Below, in pieces: positions 1 to 12,200 of a DNA stretch of 64,000 nucleotides; position 1 is the first letter of the stretch; each line of letters opens with the position of its first letter. The DNA comes from Proruminimicrobium sp963666965 (GTDB taxonomy: Bacteria > Elusimicrobiota > Endomicrobiia > Endomicrobiales > Endomicrobiaceae). The notes under the pieces are model-generated. The model made no database searches. It had not been told where the DNA came from and saw only the letters and a program-made list of their open reading frames with translations. The translations under genes and the position numbers were made by a program. Location of the stretch: contig OY762939.1 in assembly GCA_963666965.1 (NCBI GenBank), forward strand, positions 1,736,001 to 1,800,000, read 5' to 3'.

Positions 1-3000
1 ATTATAAGCCCCATAACGTATATAAGAGAACCTTCATTCATTCTGCTCTTATCAGTGAAGAATTCAATTATAAATTTGCCAAAATATTTTTCTCCGTTCA
101 TTTTTTTATCGGCTATATTTTTACCTATTCCCGATGCCGTTGAAAACATCCAGACTCCAAACACCAAGCCTAAACCCATGACTGCTCCAAGAGCGCCGAA
201 TGCAGTCAATCCGAATCCTGCCAGTATAAGAGTGGTTCTTATTATAGAAGCTGTCGGTTTCAAATCATTATGTCTTACTACTCCAAATCCGAAATCATAT
301 TTATTGGGATCTTTCTTAAATATATTTTTCTTTACCAAATATGCAGCTGTTGACGCCCAGAATACAATCGCCGAAATCGCATGAAGAAGAGGCTTTAATA
401 TCATCATGCTGAATCCTGTGTTAAATGACTGTCTGTATGAAAGATTTTTTACAGATTCAGCTCCCTTATCATCTTTTTCTACAATGCTTGTTTGTCCGAA
501 CATTACCATTCCGATAAATGCCCAGCCAAACTGCTCTCCTCTTATTTGGCCATCTTTTGTCTTCTGTGTATAAAATTTTTCTATTGCTTTTTTTAATCCG
601 GGGAATATCTTAAATATCAATCCGAAAATTATTCCCGGTACTCCAAAATATACTGCAAACCAGCTTATAAACGCTCCAAGAGTAAATGCAGGGTTTATAA
701 ATATCAATCCTACCGCTATTATCGTTGTTAATAAAGGAACTGATGTCTTAAAAAATTTATTGCTCTTGTTTATGGCAACAGTATCTTCTTCATTTTTCAA
801 ATCCCAGTCTTTGATCTTCGTCTGTACAGGCGTGCTGGCAGGGTTAAATAACGCCGGCGTCAATATACTCATTATAGGCATCAAAAGTACAAATACTGAC
901 CACCACATGCCCGGATTTGCCCACAGCAAGAATCCTATGATATTGCATACATTCAAAACTACCGTTAATGTTATGCTCCTCTGCGACAGAGAGAATGTAG
1001 ACGCGCTTGCCAATTTCGCTTCCTCAAGTATTTTGTTGGTAATTATCGGTCTTGTAGTTCTTCCGAACAATCTTCCTGTCTGAACATAATCGCCAAAACC
1101 CTTTAGCGTTTTTACAATCGTAGATCTAGAAAAAGCAGTTAACAATAAAGAACCATACGCCGCCATCAGAGTAGGCCATATCTTAAAGAAATATGCCGTT
1201 CCTCTTATCAACCCTTTTTCCTTAATCATCTGCACAAGACCCGGAATCGTTATCGCCTGTGAAAACAATACAGACAATATACCGAATGTTAATACCGACG
1301 GGAATGACACATAGAAACTTATACCGAGCACCAATATAACTACCGAATTGGCAGCCAATATAAAAGGTATGAATATCTTCTTTATATAGTATCCGAGCGC
1401 TCCCATAAAATGCATGAACTGCTTTGCATATCCTATAGAACCGGAATTGTTCATTCTGTACATGTATCTCGTCATTGCCTGCTGCCATGCTCCTGATACA
1501 AACTTATCGTTTATTCCAAGCAGTCCGACATAGACTCCTTCTCTTCCTTTGGCCGCTCTCATAGTCTCGTTATTTTCTATTTCCTGGCCGAACAACTTCG
1601 CTTTGTATGCTCCCTGTATATCTTCGTTTACATTCGTAGGCATTATTAAACCTAAGTTTCTTACATCAGCAACATTTAAGAAATCCGGATGTCCGTAATG
1701 GAATCTTACTCCGTGCCAATTCAATACTCTCTGCGTTATAGTATTAAATACTCGGTCGGCAAATGCATGAGCCGTTCCGGTAGGCGACGATTTATCAGTA
1801 TAAATTCTTTCCGGGAATCCGAGCATAGCAAGCCTCTGGTTTCTGTCAAACCTCGTTATAAGACCGGGCTGCTTAAATGTCTCTTCCAAATCCATATCCT
1901 GGTTCATATCCATAAACTGAACCGTCTCGCCTCTTACAAATTTCATGAGGCTGTTCTGGTTTATAGGTTTGCCCTGTGCAAAGATCCAGCCGCCTTCCAG
2001 CTGGATATATTCAACTTCCGGACTTATTATTATCTTTCTGCCGTCTACCGTTACATCCTGTTTTCTCAACAATACCGCTTTCGGACCATCCAAATAAGCT
2101 ATTTTAAGTTTCGGATACATACCCAAAAGTCTGACAGCATCAAGCGCTTTTTGTTTGTTAGCCGCCGGAGCATCATCCTTAGACTGCTTCCCGAATACCT
2201 GAAGTCCGACTATATATTCAAATTTCTCATCTATCTTGGCATCAAGCGCGCTTTCGTATTCCTCCGCAGTTTCTTTGCCTAAGCTTTCTTTCGTCGGATA
2301 ATTTACTCTTGCATAAAACTCATAAGTCTGTCTGTAATTCATTATACCTCTGACTGTTCTTGCCAAAGGCTGGTATCTGTATGATACCCAGAATCTTATC
2401 TCCTGCTGCAATTCTTCGTTTGTTATGTTAGGAATTTTTCCCTTATTTGCAGGATCCAACAATGTTTTTAATTCAGCCAATTCTTCATCGCTGTATTTTC
2501 TTTCGCCTGTAACAGGGTCTGTTTCTTCCGCTAAAAGCATTATGAAATTTTCCCATTCGTCAGGATATATGCTTATCTGCTCGTTCAAAAGCGTAAATCC
2601 GTTTTTATTTCTTGTAAATATTCCTTCCAGATCTTCGTCATCTTTATCAGCCCATGCATACATTATTACTTCTTCATAACATGGTGTAACGACGCTGAAC
2701 ATTCTCATTCTTTCCCATTCAGGCGTACTTTCCAAGTCCATAAACAATGTTGAAAAATAATGACATACTCTGTCCTGTATTTCTTTATTTCTTACCGGCT
2801 GGCTTAAATCAGGCGAATGTCTTATGTCGCTTATCTTTAAATAATTATCTCCGTCAACATCAAATTCATATCTGAGTCTTGCTCTTTCTTCCGGCGTAAT
2901 TTTTTTATCTTTTGCCCACTGATCTACTATCATATTCCAATGTTTTATCCATGCGGTTTCTTTTTCATCTTCGGTCATCAATCTCTTATAGCCGTCGTTG

Positions 3001-3260
3001 CCGGTTACATATTTAGGCAGTAAATATTCTTTAAATCTTTCCTTACCGGCTTCAAATGCGGAAAGTTCCGTCTTTATGCCGTTTACCATTATCTTTCTGT
3101 TCTTTAACAATCCCTTCCAATTATAAATATTTGATACCTGGTCTTTTGCGGCAACAATCCATCCGATCGCTGCTTCCCATATATAGAAAAATCCGAATAT
3201 ATCAACAAGGAAAAACAGCACTATCGCCGCTAACGCCAATACTCCCAATACCGGCGCAAA
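1..3260 (-). other. GT48 (callose / 1,3-beta-glucan synthase-like) domain of giant A
   Basis: This part matches the fungal FKS / plant callose synthase family block by block and in order: FSVVTPCYEE (residue 6367), YPDEWENF (6411), FWVSYRYQPLARTVRGIMNY (6470), EYIVGLQVFGKQ (6527), KIAYLDG, GKPINQNSLMKFVRGE (6610), DMNQD (6630), VRFHYGHPDFLN (6697), NEDIQGAY, AKGREG (6749). The C-terminal membrane part also matches, with GLIRG and YVQTGRLF near 6900, where the family has GLERG and Y-x-PTGRGF. Helices upstream (positions about 3080-3260, with VDIFGFFYIW) resemble the last N-terminal membrane segment of the family. Family enzymes polymerise UDP-glucose into beta-1,3-glucan at the inner face of the plasma membrane. 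Homology is strong; activity and product are inferred. The domain continues past the left edge. Confidence 0.9.
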
Positions 3261-6200
3261 ACTTATCGCGCCTACAGTAAGTGCAGGCCATGACGCTGTA
3301 AACAGCGTCATCAGCGGAACTCCTATCCAGCTCCATACTAATAAGTTCCAGCCGGCTTTTATTGCAAGCATTACAGTAGTCGTAACTGCCGATCTCTTCT
3401 TCGTCTTTATATTACTTGCACTGTTCAGTCTGTCTTTTACAAGCTGAGTGTCTTCGGAATTTATCGGTTTCCACTGTTTGTCAGTTTCGCCCATGCTGTC
3501 TTTTGCAAGTTTATTTTTAATAAATTTCACTGCTATTATTAATCCAACATAAAAAACCAATACTCCGGCTACCGCTCCTACCACAGCTCCGACAGCTATT
3601 CCGGATGTCAACAACATACCTGCCATTGTCACTGTAGATATTGCAATTATTGGAGCAAATATCCATTTATAATTGTCTATAAGTGAAATTAATCCTTTAA
3701 ATCCGGCAAATCCACCTGCCAAATCATGATATGTTTTTGTCATTCTTTTTTCTTTATCAAAAACAGTATAATGTTTTTTCGCATTAGCCTGATAGACTTC
3801 AACCGCAGTTTTATTTGTGCCTATTGCTTCTTTAACATCCTTCAGCATTTGAATTGTTTTATTTCTAAACTGTTCGTTATCATTTAATCTAAGGCCTTGT
3901 ATTATGTCCGGTCTAAATAATTTTTTTATAATTTTTTCGTTTATTTCGGCAACATCTCTTAAATTATCAAGATCCATCTGCAATATGTTTACTATATCGG
4001 CAGGCGTATTGTTCAACAATCCTATTTTCAATTCTTGTTCAAATATGTATTCGTCTACAAGCTCTCTTCCTGTTTTTCCGTTATTTTCTCCGGCTATTCC
4101 GTTTTCATACCAATCTATAAATCCGGGCGTTCTAAAATAATCTTCTATTTCATCTATCAATATCTGGTCTTTTAACGGAACTCTTTCCTGCTTCTGCAAA
4201 GTCATCATCGCTTTTAATATCGGATTATTTTTCTCGTTGTTGATATTTACCAATACCATTGACCATCTGATAATTTCTTTATTTACAAAATTTTCAAAAT
4301 CTATATTTTCATTTTTTATAAAGCGAGGATCATTATTTCTGATCCCTTTCAATACGGTATAGCCTATATAAAACTTAAGGCTGGAATTGTTATTGGCAAA
4401 TATGTGAGTTTCTTCCTGTATTTTGTACCATATGAACAAATCTCTTAAACTTAAATCATTTATGCTCTGGCTCTTGCCTCTTATCGGCTCTATCCATAAA
4501 TCATTTATATAATTACCTAACTCTATCCTGATTATATCGTCTATTGACCTGCCTATTGCAAGCTGCCTTACTATCTTGGAACCAAGCTCTTCCTTTGCAA
4601 ATTTGCCGGATTTATCTTTGTTGTCATGTATATCGCCAAAATTAGGTATAGAATTTATATAACCCTTTACTATAAATTCCTGAACCTGCAAAAGCGTTTT
4701 ATACTTATTATCGCTTATCAATCTGGCAACATCGCCTCTATAGGTCGAACTATTAAACCAGTCGCCCAATTCCTTATTTTCTTTCAGCCAGTTTTCTACA
4801 TATACGGCTAAACTGCTTTGTATCATTCTTCCTGCTAATTCTCTTAACTGGGCCGCCGTCTCTATATTGTTTTCTTCAGCTATCTTATTCAATGCTTCTT
4901 TTATAGCTTCTTGTCTTGAAACAATATTATCTTCAGCTGAACCTTTTTCCTGTCTGTCCATTCTGGCTATTTCTTTATTTACATTCTCAAGCTCTTTCTC
5001 GGCTGCTTCTTTATCTTTCTCTAATTTTCCCCTGTCCTCGGCGCTTATCTGTTTATTATCTAACTGGGCATTTATTCCTTTAAGCTGGCTTTCCAAAGCA
5101 GATCTCTGTTCCTCAGCCAACGCTCTGTTTCCAAAATTATAATCTACTCCTGTCAAAGCATACAGCAATACTCCCATATCTCCGACATTTCCTTTTGCAA
5201 AGTCTTCGGTAAATTCTTCTATAAGTTTTTCTTTGTCGCTTCCTTTTATTTCTTCTTTAGCTTTTCCTCTGACGCTCTTTTTGTTTAATCTCTTCTTCTC
5301 TGCGCTGCCTGATATTCTGCCTGTTAAAGATGTGGCCAGTATTATCGCTCCAAATATTATTCCCAATATCTTTATTGAAGGTACTGATCTTTCCAGCCAT
5401 GATCTAAATAAGCCTATGCTGTACTGGTTGATCTGCTCTCCGTTCTTATAGATTTTGGCTATTTTATTTTTGACGGATACATCCAATCCTTCACTGTCGG
5501 TCGTTACTACTCTGATTACCTGTTCCTGTTTTCCTATATTGAATACGGATTTAACTATTTCCGGAATTCCTGCCCAGAAATTAAACTTTATACCGACTTC
5601 ATCTGATTTGGCTACCGTTGTAAACGTATACTCATATCCGCTCTTGTCTTCCAATTCGTATACGGGTTTTCCTGTAACTGAATCTGTGCCTATCTGTTTT
5701 ATCTTTAATAAATCCCATAACTCTGTATTTGTCTGCCATCCTTTCTTCAACATCGTGTTCATCTGTTCTTCACTTAAAACTAATATAGAATTTACCGCTC
5801 TTTCAAACGCCATATTTGTCGGATCATAATATACCGTTTCTAAGCCGGTCGTAATCGTACGCCCGTCACTTAACGTTATCTTCTCAGTAGGTAATACTGC
5901 AGTTCCCAAAATACCGGCCATTACCTGCGATACAACTCTCAAATATCTCTCACCCACCAGCTTCCCTGATGTGGTATATATGGAATTTCTCTTTAACTGA
6001 TGATAAAATACTTCATATTCGAAACAATCTTCTCCGTTAAATCTTTCGTCTTCAGCTTTTGCCTGATATACTACAAGTTCTCCCTTTTCACTTTCAGGTT
6101 TTATTACGAAATATCCCGGCTGGATACCCAATGCGACATTTCTGGTGCTTACAGTCCCATCAGTATCTATTATCCTTATCTGTTCTGTCCCTTGCGTTAA

Positions 6201-9200
6201 ATTCCACAATGACACAGTAACATCTCCGTTGCCGTACTGTTTTATTAACTCTTTAGATTTTACAAATCCGTCCTGTTTTATATATACGTTTATCGGATCT
6301 CCTGATATCTGTGTATATTGTCCGTCTCCGGTCAATATTCTAGGAGTACTTACTAATTTTACCAACTGCGTATCAGATGTAACATTTGTATCTATTACAT
6401 CATAAATCGTCGTTCCTTCAGTCAGCCCAAGTCTCTCCTTTCTGTAAAACTCAAACTGGTCTACTACCTGTGAATCGATTATCTCATCCATCTGAACATA
6501 CCCTACGGCTCTGTATGTTCCTGATACTTCATATCCGTATTTGTCAGAATAAACTATGTTATAGCCTGCTATCGGATCTCCGTTTTCATTAAATTCTGTG
6601 TTAACTTTTATGCTGTCTATTCTCTTGCCGTCTGCACTGTACTGTACCGTAATTATATTTTTTGCATCTCCCAATACATTGTAAACTACAGCTCTGTCTC
6701 CCAAAGGAACAGAACTCTTCTCAGTCGGAACAAATCTGGCCGAAGCCAAATCTATAGGAGCTCCGTTTACATAAACCTGGGCCAATGCAGCCTTTACTTC
6801 CTGAGGCAGCTGCGCCGCAGAATTTCCTGCCATATTCTGAAAAGCAGTCTCCAATTTTATCGGTTCATTCTGCTTTACCGTATATCCCATTGAACCCATA
6901 TCGTTTATATTTTTTACTGTCTGGTTAAACTTTGTCATATTTATTGCGCCGTTTTCATCAAACATTCCGCTTCCGAATATTTCAAACAATACATTAAGCT
7001 GGTCCATAGTAACTTCGCTGCCGGCAGTAAATGTATTTGTTCCCAATTCATAGGCAAATATTTTATTCACATTATTCAAAAACTGCTGGTCATTCTTTAC
7101 TAAGTCCCATACCTCAAGTGAAAATGTTTTTGAAAATGTTATATTTATATCTTTACTGATTATCGCTTCCTCATCTTTTACCGTGCCGCCGAACAATTTG
7201 ACTATAAATGCCCATACTTTCTCAAAAAAGTTCTTCTCTGTCTCAACTACATTTATCTGTTCGGTCAAACCTACATTTGCGTAATCAGCTATCTCTTCCA
7301 CACTGTAATCGGCCAATCCGTCCTTTCCTACTTCCACAGAATATTCCGTAAATGTTACATGTCCGTTTGTTACTCTTATTACAGGATATTTAGATCTGAA
7401 AAATCCTTCCCATATTACAACACCGTTTGGCATCAATTTCTGAGACCATGTTATATTTTCAAAATCTATATTAAATTTTACTCCGTTCTTATTCTCATTT
7501 GCCAAACAGTTTTCTATTCTGGTCAAATCTAATCCGTTTGCCTGCATCTCAGTCTTAAATTGGGCAAATGTCTTGTTATCCGCGTCATACCTGTAATTGT
7601 TAAAAGTTGCCACCTGCTTTACCATCGTATATACAGGATTGCCGTTTATGTCTACCTTGGGGTTGCCGTTCTCATCTTTGGCCAATACTACTCCGTATAT
7701 TGTACCCTTATGAATCAAACCGTCCGAAGAAGTCTCATTGACGCTTATAAGCTTATCGTATTCGTCAGGATTGTCAAGCGAAATCGTCTCAAGAGATACT
7801 TCTCCTATAGAAATATCATTTACGGAGTATATTTCTCCTGCAGCATTTCTTGCAAGATTATTTTGGCTCAAAAATTCATTTGAATCTGTTCCGGCCGGCA
7901 TATTTCCAATTACTTCTACAGGAAATGAAAATTCAAAATTAGGAATACCGGTCGCTATTGCTTCATTTATTTTATTGTTCCACATTATTCTGAGCGTTCT
8001 GTTAAATTCTGTATTTTGGCCGTATAATCTGGTCAGATGTGTGCCTTTATACAGTATATCTAACTCTAATTCGCCGTAATCTTTGGCATTATTGGAAAAC
8101 CCAATCTGTTTCATCAAATCAGCAGATATATTTCCGTTCTCATCATTTATAGGAACCACCATTACAGGGTATATTGCTATACCGTTAACAGTCTTTTTTG
8201 TTTCCGGCATATACAATCCGCTGGTTATATACGAACCCATAGAATGCAAATTCGCATCTACTATTCCGGTGACCGTTGTCTTGCCGTCATTGCTGGTAAA
8301 TACAAATCTGTATTTGTCTCCGCTCTTAGTACATTTTATGCTGCCTGTTACAACCTGTCCGTCTTTTCCTTTTATCTCTATACCTGTAAATATTCTCTCA
8401 GTCTGTGCGGCATATTCCAAGTCTACTACCAAATCCGCCAAGTTTACAAACGAATCCTTTCTGAAAAAATTATCAAGCGATTGTTCAAATCCGCTTTCTT
8501 TATCAAACGATATATCCAAGAATTCATACGACTTTTCCAGCGCCGCCTGCGCACTTTCAGACAAATATATTTTGTAAGCTTCTCCGTTATAGAAAGTATA
8601 AGTTTCACTGCCTAACGTATAGTAATCATTATCTCCGGCTTTCTTTTCCTGATATATTTTCTGAACGCTGAATATATACTGTCCGTTTTCCAATTTTCTC
8701 AAATTATTGACAACCAATACTTCCCTTCTTATGTATGTAACTCCGTTTTCGGTTACAGTTCTTTCCTGTGTAAAATATTTTGCTCCAAATAATTTTATAT
8801 CTTGTCCGTCTTTTATATATCCGTTCAAAATATCATACATCGCATCTATTTCAGGACCGAACACTTTTATCTGGACTCCGCTGTTGTTGGCATCTGCCCA
8901 TGCTGTTCTCGGCTGATTATATACAAGGGCATCCATATATTTTTTCAAATATGCGTAATTTATTGATCCGTCGGCGTTAAATATGCCGGATCTTAAATTA
9001 CCTTTTTCATCCCAGATAATATATGAAATTGATTCGACATATTCTTTATTGAATTCTCCGTTCCAGCCGAACGAATAAGCATATCCGTTAGAGACAAGCC
9101 ATTTATGAATCGTTATCAATAAATCCATATTTTTTATATTGAGATTATCCATAAACTTTGAATCATAATTTCCGTTTTTATCAAAAGGATATATCTTCAT

Positions 9201-12200
9201 CGGAATGCCCTGGTAAGTAAACTTGAAATATCCGCCGGTTTTATCGCTGACCCATTCTATTTTGTCAACTTTATCTCCAAAAATTGAAACAACCGTATCA
9301 GTTGCTTTTTTGAGATTTCTTAATTCCTGGGCAGTTATAGGCTGATTTGCTCCCTTATAGCCGTATATTTTGAAATATACACCTTTATACGTAAATTCAA
9401 CAAAATCTCCTCTCCTGCTGAGTTTTGTTGCAATTCCGAAAATATCTTTAATCATCTTTATGAACCAGGCAAAATCCTGCTGTCTAAACTGATCCATAAA
9501 ATTCTTTATATCACTGATGAACTGATCGTATTTCCCGCCGTCTACTGCATCTAGTGCGGCAAGCCAGCCGAATATTATATTTTTGTTAGTTTGAGTCCAG
9601 TTAGAGCCGACAGAAATCATCTTCTCTTCAATCATGTGTTTCAGTATATCCGCAGATTTTAAATCTGTTTCTTGTTTAAATTTAACGCTGTTTGCAAGTT
9701 TTGTAGCTTTTGCAACTAAATCTTCATAACCTGAAACTCCGGACAGTTCTCTTATAAATCCCCACATTGCAAGCCAATCGCTCACTCTTATTGTATTATT
9801 AGAGACTCTATTCATTATATCCTGAAGCATTTGCGCTCTGCCCTGATTCAACACATTTTTAGCACGGGCTATCAATGCTTTATCATCGCTTGTCAGCAAT
9901 GACGGGTAAAATTTTTCAAGCTGTTCTATCCAGTAAGCTATATGCCCGTAATCAGCAGCAGATTTGTTGGATTTTTCGACAAAAAATCTAAGAGAACCTA
10001 CGGCCTCTTCTTTTTTCGCTGCAGGGCTATTGTTATATTCATTTACAATAGCCTCTCCTTTTGCAATCAAAGCTTTATCGGCATCGGTTAAAATTGATGC
10101 ATATTTTTTAGCTTCTGCAATCCAAAAAGCTATATGTCCGTAATCGTCTTTATTTTTGTCAGCCTTATCAATAAAGAACTGCAACGATTTTATAGCTTTA
10201 TCTTTTGCTATCTGATTTTGTACCGCGGGATCTGCAAGTATGTCCTGCGCCTGTTTGATGATTGCTTTATCTGCAGCAGTTAATATATCGCTGTATTTCT
10301 CCAAGATACCGAGATAATATGCCATATCACCGTAGTTTTTATTATTAATATGATATTTCAAATCTTCAATTGCCTGCATCTTTTCTAATTCTCTTCTGAC
10401 CTCAGGGCTACTTAATATATCTTTGGCCTGCTGTATAATATTCTTGTCTGCCTGAGTCAATATGTCACCGTAAGTAGATTCCAATAAATCGATATAGTAT
10501 TTCATATCTCCGTAATTTTTATTGTTAATATGATACTGCAGAGAACCTACGTCTTTAGATTTTGCTATTTCTCTCTGCACAGCAGAAGATGCTAATATTG
10601 CTTTTGCCTGCGCTATTAAATCTTTATCTGCCTGAGTCAATATATCGGCATATTTAGATTCAAGCAAGTCTATATAATGCTGCATGTCTCCGTAGTTTTT
10701 ATTGTTTATATGATACTGCAGAGAACCTACGTCTTTAGATTTTGCTATTTCTCTCTGCACAGCAGAAGATGCTAATATTGCTTTTGCCTGCGCTATTAAA
10801 TCTTTATCTGCCTGAGTCAATATATCGGCATATTTAGATTCAAGCAAGTCTATATAATGCTGCATATCTCCGTAGTTTTTATTGTTTATATGATACTGCA
10901 GAGAACCTATATCTTTGTTCTTTGCTATTTCTCTTTGCACTTCAGAAGATGCCAATATTGCTTTTGCCTGCGCTATTAAATCTTTGTCTGCCTGAGTCAA
11001 TATGTCGGAATATTTAGATTCAAGCAAGTCTATATAATGCTGCATGTCTCCATAGTTTTTATTGTTTATATGATACTGCAGAGAACCTATATCTTTGTTC
11101 TTTGCTATTTCTCTTTGCACTTCAGAAGATGCCAATATCGCTTTTGCCTGCGCTATTAAATCTTTGTCTGCCTGAGTCAATATATCGGCATATTTAGATT
11201 CAAGCAAGTCTATATAATGCTGCATATCACCGTAGTTTTTATTGTTTATATGATACTGCAGAGAACCTATATCTTTGTTCTTTGCTATTTCTCTCTGCGC
11301 TTCAGAAGAAGCAAGAATTGCTTTTGCCTGCGCTATCAAATCTTTATCGGACTGCGTCAATATATCGGCATATTTAGATTCAAGCAAGTCTATATAATGC
11401 TGCATGTCTCCGTAGTTTTTATTGTCCATATGATATTTCAATGAACCTATTGCATCAGCTTTTGTTGATTCCTGCTGAGCCTCAGGAGAAGCAAGAATTG
11501 CTTTTGCCTGCGCTATCAAATCTTTATCGGACTGCGTCAATATGTCAGAATAATTTGACTCAAGCAAATCAACATAATATTTTATATCTCCGTAATTTTT
11601 ATTGTTCATATGATACTGCAGAGAACCTATATCTTTGTTCTTTGCTATTTCTCTTTGCGCTTCAGAAGAAGCAAGAATTGCTTTTGCCTGCGCTATCAAA
11701 TCTTTATCGGACTGTGTCAATATGTCGGAATAATTTGACTCAAGCAGGTTTATATAATGCTGCATGTCTCCGTAGTTTTTATTGTCCATATGATATTTCA
11801 ATGAACCTATTGCATCATTTTTCGCCGCTTCCTGCTGGGCCTCAGGAGAAGCAAGAATTGCTTTTGCCTGCGCTATCAAATCTTTATCGGACTGCGTCAA
11901 TATGCCGGAATAATTTGACTCAAGCAGGTATATATAATGCTGCATGTCTCCGTAGTTTTTATTGTCCATATGATATTTCAATGAACCTATTGCATCATTT
12001 TTCGCCGCTTCCTGCTGGGCCTCAGGAGAAGCAAGAATTGCTTTCGCCTGCGCTATCAAATCTTTATCGGACTGCGTCAATATGTCGGAATAATTTGACT
12101 CAAGCAGGTTTATATAATGCTGCATGTCTCCGTAGTTTTTATTGTTTATATGATACTGCAGAGAACCTATATCTTTGTTCTTTGCTATTTCTCTTTGCAC

